From NCBI GenBank assembly GCA_905200905.1, contig CAJKMA010000036.1, positions 1 to 24,311 of the forward strand: a stretch of 24,311 bases of DNA, given 5' to 3'. The notes under the pieces are model-generated. The model had not been told where the DNA came from, did not search any database, and worked only from the letters and a program-made list of their open reading frames with translations. Source of the stretch: an uncultured Bacillota bacterium. GTDB taxonomy: Bacteria > Bacillota > Clostridia > Lachnospirales > Lachnospiraceae. Below are positions 6,592 through 14,151 of the stretch, one piece after another. Made by a program: the position numbers and the translations under genes. Within the stretch, counting starts at the first letter, position 1. Each line of letters opens with the position of its first letter.

Positions 6592-8313
6592 ATGAGTGTA
6601 AAAATAACCAGAGAAAAATATGCCATGATGTATGGCCCAACCACAGGAGACAGAGTACGCCTTGCAGATACAAGCCTAGTGATTGAAGTAGAAAAAGATT
6701 TTACAACCTACGGGGAAGAAAGCAAATTCGGAGGCGGTAAAACCCTTCGGGACGGTATGGGACAATCTGTGAAAACCACAAGTGCAGATGGGGATCTGGA
6801 TATGGTGATTACAAATGCCCTGGTTGTAGATTATACGGGTATTTATAAAGCAGATATTGGAATAAAAAATGGATTGATATCGGGAATTGGAAAAGCAGGA
6901 AATCCATCTGCTATGGACGGCGTAACGCCAGGAATGACAGTAGGCGGTTCAACTGAGGTGGTTGCAGGTGAGGGACTCCTTCTGACAGCAGGAGGTATTG
7001 ATACCCATATCCATTTCATATCACCGCAGCAGATTGAGTGTGCATTATACAGTGGCGTAACGAGTATGATTGGAGGAGGAACAGGTCCTGCAGACGGTAC
7101 GAATGCGACTACCTGTACACCTGGTCCATGGAATATGGAGAGAATGCTGCAGGCAGCAGAGGAATATCCTATGAACCTCGGCTTTTTGGGAAAGGGAAAC
7201 TGCTCTGATGAGAGAGTGCTTGCAGAACAGATAGAGGCCGGTGCTATGGGATTAAAAATCCACGAAGACTGGGGAGCTACTCCTGCGGCCATTCACCATT
7301 GTCTGAATACAGCGGATGAATATGATGTGCAGGTGGCAATCCATACAGATACTTTGAATGAAGGAGGATGTGTGGAAGATACCTTGGATGCCATTGCAGG
7401 ACGTACAATTCATACCTATCATACAGAAGGTGCAGGCGGAGGACATGCACCGGATATTATACGTGCTGCAGCAGCGCTGAATGTACTTCCTTCTTCTACA
7501 AATCCCACGATGCCATATACTGTGAACACCCTGGATGAACACTTGGATATGCTAATGGTATGCCACCATTTGGATAAAAGGATTGCGGAGGATGTAGCTT
7601 TTGCAGATTCCAGAATCAGACCGGAAACAATCGCAGCAGAGGATGTTCTTCATGATATGGGTGTGTTCTCAATGATGAGTTCTGATTCTCAGGCAATGGG
7701 CCGCGTGGGAGAGGTTATTACCAGAACATGGCAGACTGCCTCCAAAATGAAAGAGGAAAGAGGAGCGCTTGCAGAGGATGAAGGTCATGAAAATGACAAC
7801 TTTCGTGTAAAACGTTATATTGCAAAATATACCATTAATCCTGCAGTTACCCATGGAATTTCCCAGTACGTAGGATCAGTAGAAAAAGGCAAGGTGGCAG
7901 ACCTGGTGCTTTGGAATCCTGTCTTTTTTGGAAGCAAACCAGATATGGTTATTAAGGGCGGCATGATTATTGCATCCAAAATGGGAGATGCCAATGCGTC
8001 CATTCCAACCTGTGAACCGGTGATGTACCGAATGATGTTTGCGGCACATGGAAAAGCAAAAAACCACACCTGTCTTACCTTTGTATCACAGGCTGCTTTT
8101 AATGCAGATATTGCGGGAAAATACGGGCTGCAAAAAAGAGTAGTTCCAGTTTCCGGATGCAGAAATATTACGAAAAAAGATATGAAATATAACGATAAAA
8201 CACCAGAAATCACAGTAAATCCGGAAACCTATGAGGTGCGTGTGGATGGTGCTGTGATTACGTCAAAACCAGCGGAAAAACTTCCACTGACGCAGATTTA
8301 CAGCTTATTTTAA
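6592..8313 (+). CDS. ureC: Urease alpha (catalytic) subunit
   Basis: The 573-residue protein is full length and has every active-site residue: nickel ligands H139 and H141 (DTHIHF), K222 (GLKIHEDWG, the lysine that is carbamylated to bridge the two nickels), H251, H277 (HTYHTEGAGGGH) and D365 (MSSDSQAMGR). The mobile flap C324-H325-H326 supplies the catalytic histidine. The enzyme should therefore be active once loaded with nickel by UreDEFG. It lacks any signal peptide and is cytoplasmic. GGGAGGAAAAACAC precedes the ATG. The gap to the urea-channel gene is 21 nt. Confidence 0.98.
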   Translation: MSVKITREKYAMMYGPTTGDRVRLADTSLVIEVEKDFTTYGEESKFGGGKTLRDGMGQSVKTTSADGDLDMVITNALVVDYTGIYKADIGIKNGLISGIGKAGNPSAMDGVTPGMTVGGSTEVVAGEGLLLTAGGIDTHIHFISPQQIECALYSGVTSMIGGGTGPADGTNATTCTPGPWNMERMLQAAEEYPMNLGFLGKGNCSDERVLAEQIEAGAMGLKIHEDWGATPAAIHHCLNTADEYDVQVAIHTDTLNEGGCVEDTLDAIAGRTIHTYHTEGAGGGHAPDIIRAAAALNVLPSSTNPTMPYTVNTLDEHLDMLMVCHHLDKRIAEDVAFADSRIRPETIAAEDVLHDMGVFSMMSSDSQAMGRVGEVITRTWQTASKMKEERGALAEDEGHENDNFRVKRYIAKYTINPAVTHGISQYVGSVEKGKVADLVLWNPVFFGSKPDMVIKGGMIIASKMGDANASIPTCEPVMYRMMFAAHGKAKNHTCLTFVSQAAFNADIAGKYGLQKRVVPVSGCRNITKKDMKYNDKTPEITVNPETYEVRVDGAVITSKPAEKLPLTQIYSLF

Positions 8314-8334
8314 CAATATGGAAGGAGGGAAAAT

Positions 8335-8841
8335 ATGTTAGGTGTTTGCTTGCTCTTTGTAGGGATTGTCTTAATCCAGAATGGAATGTGTGCTTTATAT
8401 AAAGTAGATGGGAAATCAACAGCGGTGATGAATATTCTGGTAGGCGGTCTATCTATTTTTATTAACGGAGTGAATCTGGTCAATGGCAGCTATTATGCTG
8501 CCGGAACCGGATTGTTGTTTGGTTTTACATACCTTTTTGTAGCATTTATGAAAATCGGAAATTTAAATCCAATTCCATTTGCCTGGTTTTCAACCTTTGT
8601 AGCAGTTAATGCTGTAATATTCGGAACAATAGAAGGAATTACAGGAAGCACAGAACTTGGAATTACAGCAGATTGGCGCTGGGCTGCTATCTGGTATCTA
8701 TGGGCTGTTCTTTGGGGTACTTCTTTTGTGGAAGATATCTGCCATAAGAAACTAGGAAAATTTGTTCCGGTTCTCCAGGTTTTTGAAGGCGTTGTCACAG
8801 CCTGGATACCAGGCGTACTGATGCTGCTTGGACAGTGGTAA
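8335..8841 (+). CDS. ureI: UreI/AmiS-family urea or amide channel
   Basis: The 168-residue protein is hydrophobic with about six membrane helices and the family segment GLLFGFTYLFVAF, plus aromatic-rich AIWYLWAVLWGTSFVED. In Helicobacter UreI, this family forms a hexameric inner-membrane channel, gated by acid, that lets urea reach cytoplasmic urease; AmiS relatives pass short-chain amides. Its position inside the urease operon between ureC and ureE makes urea the likely substrate. Whether it is proton-gated cannot be seen: the protein has only one histidine in its loops (near H136, DICHKK), fewer than H. pylori UreI. AAGGAGGG is its ribosome site. Confidence 0.88.
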   Translation: MLGVCLLFVGIVLIQNGMCALYKVDGKSTAVMNILVGGLSIFINGVNLVNGSYYAAGTGLLFGFTYLFVAFMKIGNLNPIPFAWFSTFVAVNAVIFGTIEGITGSTELGITADWRWAAIWYLWAVLWGTSFVEDICHKKLGKFVPVLQVFEGVVTAWIPGVLMLLGQW

Positions 8842-8858
8842 GCAAAGGAGAAAGAAAC

Positions 8859-9338
8859 ATGATATGTGAAAATTTAGAAGGGACTTTAGATGAACTCAAT
8901 GTATCGGACAGAACTGTGGAATATGTAGAGATTGAGTGGCATGAGGCCTTCAAGAAAATACACAGAAAAAAGACAGACAGTGGACGGGAAGTAGGAATAC
9001 GTATGGGAGACTGGGTTCTGAAGCGTGGATTGCAGGAAGGTGATGTGATCTACCAGGATGATTCGCTGGTAATTGCAGTCCATACACCGCCTTGTGAGAT
9101 TATACAGATAAAGATTCAGGCAGGACATAAAAAAGCAGCGGCAAAAGTGTGCTATGAGATTGGGAACAGACATGCACCACTTTTTTATGGAAAAGATGAA
9201 GATTCTTTTGTAACTCCATATAATGAACCTATGTTGGAAATGTTGCAGAAATTTCATGGAGTACTTGTAGAAAAAACGGTTGGACAGTTGGACTTTCATG
9301 AAAAAATTTCTGCGTCCGTTCATAATCATCATCATTAA
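8859..9338 (+). CDS. ureE: Urease accessory protein, nickel metallochaperone
   Basis: ATG 8859 gives 159 residues and is preceded by AAAGGAG at the right distance; a GTG at 8835 that overlaps ureI would add eight unrelated residues. The protein has the UreE two-domain form: an N-terminal peptide-binding domain and a C-terminal metal domain with the central nickel-binding histidine H105 in GNRHAPLF. It ends in a short His tail (HNHHH), a reduced version of the long His-rich tail of Klebsiella UreE. UreE delivers nickel to UreG during urease assembly in the cytoplasm. Confidence 0.93.
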   Translation: MICENLEGTLDELNVSDRTVEYVEIEWHEAFKKIHRKKTDSGREVGIRMGDWVLKRGLQEGDVIYQDDSLVIAVHTPPCEIIQIKIQAGHKKAAAKVCYEIGNRHAPLFYGKDEDSFVTPYNEPMLEMLQKFHGVLVEKTVGQLDFHEKISASVHNHHH

Positions 9339-9353
9339 GGAAGGAACATAGAT

Positions 9354-10049
9354 ATGCATATGTCCCAAAAGAAGTTTCTGGTTCTGCAAATGAATGATTC
9401 ACTTTTTCCTATAGGAGCGTATTCACATTCTTATGGTCTGGAAACTTATATTCAAAAAGGAATCGTTAAAGATGCAGAAACAGCCGAGAAATATTTGAAA
9501 ATGCGTCTGCAGTATAATTTTTTTTATACGGATTTTCTGGCAGTAAAGCTCTCTTATGAAGCTGCATTGGGGAAAAACATTCAAAAAGTAGAAGAATTGG
9601 AAGACATTCTGGGTGCATCCCGGATTCCGGAAGAAATCCGCAATGCCAGCAGAAAATTGGGAAATCGTTTTGTGAAGACCCTTCTTGCCATGGAACCGAC
9701 CTGGAAAAACGGTGTATTCGGAAACTACCTGGAGGTAAGAGAAGGAAAGTATATCAGTCAGCCCTGTGCATATGGGACTTTTTGTGCAGAGCAGGGAATT
9801 CCCAAGGAAGAAATGCTGGAAGCATTTCTCTACGCACAGGCTTCTGCTATTGTGACAAATTGTGTAAAAACGATTCCTTTAAGCCAGTCATCCGGGCAGA
9901 AGCTGCTTTTTTCCCTGATACCTTTCTTTGAAAAAATGATGGAAAAGATAGAGGAGACGGGAGAAGAAATGCTGTGTCTTTCCACACCTGGATTTGATTT
10001 GCGCAGCATGGAACATGAACAGCTTTATTCTAGATTATATATGTCCTAG
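9354..10049 (+). CDS. ureF: Urease accessory protein
   Basis: The 231-residue, mostly helical protein begins with the UreF signature LQMNDSLFPIGAYSHSYGLETYI and later has AFLYAQASAIVTNCVKTIPLSQSSGQ. UreF bridges UreD and UreG in the complex that activates apo-urease and gates GTP-dependent nickel insertion. The ATG at 9354 is eight nt after AAGGAAGGA; the ATG at 9360 would be poorly spaced. It sits 15 nt from both neighbours in the operon. Confidence 0.95.
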   Translation: MHMSQKKFLVLQMNDSLFPIGAYSHSYGLETYIQKGIVKDAETAEKYLKMRLQYNFFYTDFLAVKLSYEAALGKNIQKVEELEDILGASRIPEEIRNASRKLGNRFVKTLLAMEPTWKNGVFGNYLEVREGKYISQPCAYGTFCAEQGIPKEEMLEAFLYAQASAIVTNCVKTIPLSQSSGQKLLFSLIPFFEKMMEKIEETGEEMLCLSTPGFDLRSMEHEQLYSRLYMS

Positions 10050-10064
10050 GAAAGGAGAGAGATT

Positions 10065-10673
10065 ATGTCTTATGTGAAAATAGGAGTGGCAGGACCAGTG
10101 GGTTCTGGAAAAACAGCATTGATAGAAGCTTTAACAAGGCAATTGGCATCCGAGTACAGTATTGGAGTTATTACAAATGATATTTATACAAAAGAGGATG
10201 CAGAATTTTTGGCAAAAAATAGTGTTATGCCAAAAGAAAGAATTACAGGAGTTGAAACAGGAGGATGCCCTCACACAGCCATTCGTGAGGATGCGTCTAT
10301 GAACCTGGAGGCAGTGGAGGATATGATTCAGAGGTTCCCGGATATTGAACTGCTGTTTATAGAAAGCGGCGGTGATAATCTTTCTGCAACTTTTTCACCG
10401 GAATTGGTCGATGCTACTATATTTGTAATTGATGTAGCAGAAGGGGATAAAATCCCCAGAAAGGGAGGACCGGGTATTACACGTTCAGACCTTTTAGTAA
10501 TCAATAAAACAGATTTAGCTCCTTATGTAGGAGCAAGTCTGGAAGTTATGGAGAGAGATTCCAGGAAAATGAGAGGGCAAAGACCATTTATTTTCACCAA
10601 TATACGTGGAAATGAAAATGTTGATAAAGTCATTCAATGGATAAAAGAAAGCGTATTGCTGGAAGGAATGTAA
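10065..10673 (+). CDS. ureG: Urease accessory GTPase
   Basis: The 202-residue SIMIBI-class GTPase has a P-loop G10-PVGSGKT17, the nickel-binding C68-P-H70 motif in ETGGCPHTAIREDAS, a Walker B/switch region (LLFIESGGDNLSATFSP) and the guanine motif NKTD. UreG binds nickel as a dimer and uses GTP hydrolysis to release it into the urease active site. A good AGGAGAGA site precedes it. Its stop is three nt before ureD, so the two are translationally coupled. Confidence 0.97.
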   Translation: MSYVKIGVAGPVGSGKTALIEALTRQLASEYSIGVITNDIYTKEDAEFLAKNSVMPKERITGVETGGCPHTAIREDASMNLEAVEDMIQRFPDIELLFIESGGDNLSATFSPELVDATIFVIDVAEGDKIPRKGGPGITRSDLLVINKTDLAPYVGASLEVMERDSRKMRGQRPFIFTNIRGNENVDKVIQWIKESVLLEGM

Positions 10674-10676
10674 ATC

Positions 10677-11492
10677 ATGGGAATAAATGCCTTTGGAAAA
10701 ACATCAAAAGTATTTTTAAAAGCAGAAGATAAGAATGGGAAAACTATTCTTGAAGACGTGCATTTTACAGCTCCATATAAAATCATGAGACCTTTTGAAA
10801 AAAAAGATGGAAGTATTGAGGTCATGTTGATGGCAGCCTCAGCTGGGATTATGGAGGGTGACTGTCAGGAATTCCAGTTTCAGATTGGTCATGGTGCAAA
10901 GGTAGAATTCCGTTCCCAGTCCTATGAGAAAATTCATCAGATGAAAGCAGGGAGTGCAAGGCGCAGCACCAGAATAGAGGTTCAGGCCGGAGGGGAATTT
11001 TACTTCCACCCTCAGCCGGTGATCCCTTTTGCGGATTCTGCTTTTGATAACAGGACAAGCATCTTTTTGGAGGATGAATCTGCTGCTTTCTTTATGAGTG
11101 AAATACTATCTGCCGGACGCAGTGCCAGAGGAGAAATGTTTGACTATCGGTTCTATAAGAATCTGACAGAAATAAGAAGAGGAGAGAAGCTGATATACAG
11201 GGACAATACTCAGTATGTACCTTCTCAGATGCCTATGGGTGATATGGGTGAACTCGGAATGTATGAAGGATATACCCATATGCTGAACATTTTTGTTACA
11301 AGGCCTGCGTATGCAGAGGAGTTTGTAAAGCTTGCCAGAGGTGTTCTGGATTCACAGGAACAAATAGAAGCTGGGATTACAAAATTAGAAGACGGTGATT
11401 ATGTGATCAGGGCATTAGGATACAGGGCACAAAGTCTGGAAAAAATATCGGAGTTGCTGCTTCAGGATTTAGGAAAACACATGACAAAATAA
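10677..11492 (+). CDS. ureD: Urease accessory protein UreD (UreH)
   Basis: The 271-residue protein matches UreD by position as the last accessory gene and by sequence: SAGIMEGDCQEFQFQIG near residue 55, RSQSYEKIHQMKAGSARRST, then FYFHPQPVIPFADSAFDNRTSIFL, and the SAGRSARGEMF segment. UreD binds apo-urease first and, with UreF and UreG, forms the tunnel that carries nickel. The ribosome site GGAAGGA lies inside the end of ureG. In many bacteria ureD comes first; its last position here is the Helicobacter/Firmicute order. No hairpin terminator follows, so some read-through into glgC is possible. Confidence 0.93.
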   Translation: MGINAFGKTSKVFLKAEDKNGKTILEDVHFTAPYKIMRPFEKKDGSIEVMLMAASAGIMEGDCQEFQFQIGHGAKVEFRSQSYEKIHQMKAGSARRSTRIEVQAGGEFYFHPQPVIPFADSAFDNRTSIFLEDESAAFFMSEILSAGRSARGEMFDYRFYKNLTEIRRGEKLIYRDNTQYVPSQMPMGDMGELGMYEGYTHMLNIFVTRPAYAEEFVKLARGVLDSQEQIEAGITKLEDGDYVIRALGYRAQSLEKISELLLQDLGKHMTK

Positions 11493-11514
11493 ATAGCAAA
11501 AATTAATAAAAAAA

Positions 11515-11544
11515 TATGCAGAAACGGAAAAAATATGGTATAAT
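11515..11544 (+). promoter_or_regulatory. Extended -10 promoter of glgCD
   Basis: TATAAT (11539-11544) is preceded by TGG, an extended -10; the best -35 is weak (TATGCA, 11515-11520, 18 bp). The ribosome site AGGGGGG starts near 11567. Confidence 0.65.
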
Positions 11545-11580
11545 GTACTATATTAACTCAAGAAACAGGGGGGAATAAAA

Positions 11581-12789
11581 ATGGCAAAAGAAATGATTGC
11601 AATGCTTCTTGCCGGCGGACAGGGCTCCAGATTATATGCGCTGACCCAGAAACTGGCAAAACCGGCAGTTCCTTTTGGCGGAAAATACCGTATTATCGAC
11701 TTTCCGTTATCAAACTGCGTTAATTCTGGTATTGATACCGTAGGTATCCTGACACAGTATCAGCCACTGGTACTGAATGAATATATTGGAAATGGACAAC
11801 CTTGGGACCTGGACCGCTTGTACGGTGGTGTTCATGTACTTCCGCCTTATCAGCAGGCAACAGGTTCTGACTGGTATAAAGGTACTGCAAATGCGATTTA
11901 CCAGAATCTTTCTTTCATTGAGAGATATAATCCGCAGTATGTTATCATCCTTTCCGGAGACCAGATTTGTAAACAGGACTACAGTGAATTTCTGAAATTC
12001 CATAAGGAGAAAAATGCAGAGTTTAGTGTAGCGGTTATGGAAGTTCCATGGGATGAAGCTTCCCGTTTCGGCTTAATGGTAACAGACGAAAATGATAAGA
12101 TTTCCGAATTCCAGGAAAAACCAAAGAATCCGAAGTCCAATCTGGCTTCCATGGGTATCTATATTTTCAACTGGGATATTTTGAAAAAATACCTCACAGA
12201 AGATGAGGCAGATCCCAATTCTGAAAATGATTTTGGTAATAACATTATTCCAAATCTGCTCCGTGATAACCGTGCGATGTACGCATACCGTTTCAACGGC
12301 TACTGGAAAGATGTAGGAACCATTTCTTCCCTGTGGGAAGCAAATATGGAGGTCCTTGACCCAGAACACAGCGGTATCAACTTGTTTGATGATGATTGGA
12401 AAATTTATAGTCGTAACAGTGGTATGACGGGGCATAAAATCAGCGAAAAAGCAGTAGTAGAAAACTCCATGATCACAGATGGATGCCGTATTGACGGTCA
12501 TGTAAAACATTCTATCTTATACGCTGGTGTTCGTGTGGAAGAAGGCGCTGAAGTAGAAGATGCGGTAGTTATGGGTGGAACCGTGATTAAGGCAGGTGCT
12601 GTTGTAAAACACTGTATCGTTGCTGAAAACGCAGTGATTGGTGAAAATGCAGTCGTAGGTGCTATGCCGGCAGATGGTGAAAAAGGCGTGGCAACCGTAG
12701 GACCAGGTGTTTATATTGGAGATAATGCCAAAATTGGACCAAATGCAATGGTTAGTGAAAACGTAAAAGGTGGTGAAGAACAATGGTAA
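11581..12789 (+). CDS. glgC: Glucose-1-phosphate adenylyltransferase, catalytic subunit
   Basis: The 402-residue protein makes ADP-glucose from glucose-1-phosphate and ATP, the committed step of bacterial glycogen synthesis. It has the nucleotidyltransferase motif LLAGGQGSRL (residues 10-19), KPAVPFGGKYRIIDFPLSNCVNSGI, and YWKDVGTISSLWEAN, then a C-terminal left-handed beta-helix (about 290-395, hexapeptide-like V-x-x-x-A-V-I repeats). One oddity is that the usual SGDHIYK segment reads SGDQICK, with two substitutions. It overlaps glgD by 7 bp, the arrangement of Firmicute GlgC/GlgD hetero-oligomers. Confidence 0.95.
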   Translation: MAKEMIAMLLAGGQGSRLYALTQKLAKPAVPFGGKYRIIDFPLSNCVNSGIDTVGILTQYQPLVLNEYIGNGQPWDLDRLYGGVHVLPPYQQATGSDWYKGTANAIYQNLSFIERYNPQYVIILSGDQICKQDYSEFLKFHKEKNAEFSVAVMEVPWDEASRFGLMVTDENDKISEFQEKPKNPKSNLASMGIYIFNWDILKKYLTEDEADPNSENDFGNNIIPNLLRDNRAMYAYRFNGYWKDVGTISSLWEANMEVLDPEHSGINLFDDDWKIYSRNSGMTGHKISEKAVVENSMITDGCRIDGHVKHSILYAGVRVEEGAEVEDAVVMGGTVIKAGAVVKHCIVAENAVIGENAVVGAMPADGEKGVATVGPGVYIGDNAKIGPNAMVSENVKGGEEQW

Positions 12790-13925
12790 ATCTTAATGCA
12801 GATGCTTTAGGTATTATTTTTCCAAATAGCTATGATACGCTGGTTCCAGAACTGGTAAGTAAACGATTGATGGCTTCTATTCCATTTGCAGGACGTTATC
12901 GTATGGTAGACTTTATTCTTTCCAGTATGGTAAATAGTGGAATTGGTAATGTATCCATTTTGGTGCGCCAGAATTATATGTCTCTTATGGATCATCTGGG
13001 TTCTGGTCGTGCTTGGGATTTGACTCGTAAGAATGGGGGATTGAACATTGTTCCACCATTTGCGGAAGAGCAGGTAAAGGTATATACAGGGCGAGTAGAA
13101 GGGTTGGCGAGCATTTTAGACTTTCTGAAACGTCAGAAAGAAAAATATGTGATAATGTCAGATGCCAATATTGCAGTGAACTTTAATTTCAATGCATTAA
13201 TGGATGCACATATTGCCAGTGGCGCAGATGTTACTGCTGTTTATAAGGAAGAGGAAGTTCCTAAAGGAATGGTGAATAAACCAGCGTCTAGTACAGCTAT
13301 GTATTATACATTCGGTATTGAAAATGATAAAGTTAAAAAGATTTATATTAATTTAAATGAGAATAAGAAACAAAACCTATCCATGAATATTTATATTGTG
13401 GAAAGAGAACGGCTCATTAATTGGATTAATACTGCTTTTGTAAGAGGATATCGGTATTTCGAACGCGATATTCTTGCACCAAATCTGGATAAAATTAATG
13501 TTCATGCTTATAAATTTGAAGGTTATTCTGCACGTATCTGTGATATGAAGAGTTACTTTGATGAGAATATGAAGCTTTTGTATGATGAAAATTTGGATGG
13601 ATTATTTGAAGGGAGTCAGATTTATACCAAAATTCGAGATGATAATCCTACCAGATATATGGATGGTGCAAAAGTGAAAAATATTATGGCAGCAGATGGA
13701 TGTGTCATTGAAGGAAATGTAGAAAATAGCGTTTTGTTTAGAGGGGTTAAAGTCGGAAAAGGTGCAAAGGTAAGAAACTGTGTGCTTATGCAGGATACTG
13801 TAGTAGAAGCAGGGGCAGATATTGAATACGTGATTTCTGATAAGAATGTAACTATTACAGACGGAAAACAGATAAAAGGAACGGATACATTCCCTGTGTT
13901 TATTGCGAAACATCGAACAGTATAA
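12783..13925 (+). CDS. glgD: Glucose-1-phosphate adenylyltransferase, GlgD regulatory subunit
   Basis: The 380-residue protein is homologous to GlgC along its length (FAGRYRMVDFILSSMVNSGI, GSGRAWDLTRKNGGLNIVPPF) but has lost the catalytic GGxGSRL loop; the N-terminus instead reads ADALGIIFPNSYDTLVPEL. In Firmicutes GlgD is non-catalytic or nearly so and raises the activity of GlgC in a mixed complex. It starts inside the end of glgC (ATGGTAA overlap), with its ribosome site within glgC (GGTGGTGAAGAAC, near 12768-12781). A strong terminator follows. Confidence 0.93.
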   Translation: MVNLNADALGIIFPNSYDTLVPELVSKRLMASIPFAGRYRMVDFILSSMVNSGIGNVSILVRQNYMSLMDHLGSGRAWDLTRKNGGLNIVPPFAEEQVKVYTGRVEGLASILDFLKRQKEKYVIMSDANIAVNFNFNALMDAHIASGADVTAVYKEEEVPKGMVNKPASSTAMYYTFGIENDKVKKIYINLNENKKQNLSMNIYIVERERLINWINTAFVRGYRYFERDILAPNLDKINVHAYKFEGYSARICDMKSYFDENMKLLYDENLDGLFEGSQIYTKIRDDNPTRYMDGAKVKNIMAADGCVIEGNVENSVLFRGVKVGKGAKVRNCVLMQDTVVEAGADIEYVISDKNVTITDGKQIKGTDTFPVFIAKHRTV

Positions 13926-13934
13926 GAAGTAAAT

Positions 13935-13981
13935 AAAAAAGGATTTTGTACAAAATAATATTGAGTACAGAATCCTTTTTT
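13935..13981 (+). terminator. Rho-independent terminator after glgD
   Basis: AAAAAAGGATTTTGTAC (13935-13951) pairs with GTACAGAATCCTTTTTT (13965-13981) with one G.T pair around a 13-nt loop. The A-run and T-run make it potentially bidirectional. Confidence 0.9.
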
Positions 13982-14050
13982 GTTTTAGGCAGGTTTATGA
14001 TAATCATCACCTATCAATTCAACCATGAGGGAAAATCAAACAAAGTGATA

Positions 14051-14079
14051 TTGACACAAGGTAGCTGGTTCGGTAATAT
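14051..14079 (+). promoter_or_regulatory. Promoter of guaB
   Basis: TTGACA (14051-14056) is followed after 17 bp by TAATAT (14074-14079); TATAAT at 14077-14082 is a better hexamer but 20 bp away. Transcription would start near 14086-14090. Confidence 0.7.
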
Positions 14080-14099
14080 AATAATCAACTACCTTTTTT
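14058..14099 (+). terminator. Terminator-like hairpin overlapping the guaB promoter
   Basis: AAGGTAGCTGGTT (14058-14070) can pair with AATCAACTACCTT (14083-14095) with one C.A mismatch and one G.T pair, followed by T to 14099. The -10 box lies in the loop. Only transcripts entering from upstream contain both arms, so the element could block read-through without stopping guaB's own transcript. Confidence 0.5.
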
Positions 14100-14151
14100 G
14101 GTATATTGTGTGCGAACATAAAACTTAAACAGATAAGGAGGAAAAACAAAC

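Noticed and set aside
6843..7292. 149-codon ORF antisense to ureC
   Set aside because: It is a shadow of the conserved ureC reading frame without a ribosome site.
13946..14128. 60-codon plus-strand ORF between glgD and guaB
   Set aside because: It begins inside the glgD terminator and covers the guaB promoter, with no ribosome site; it is chance.
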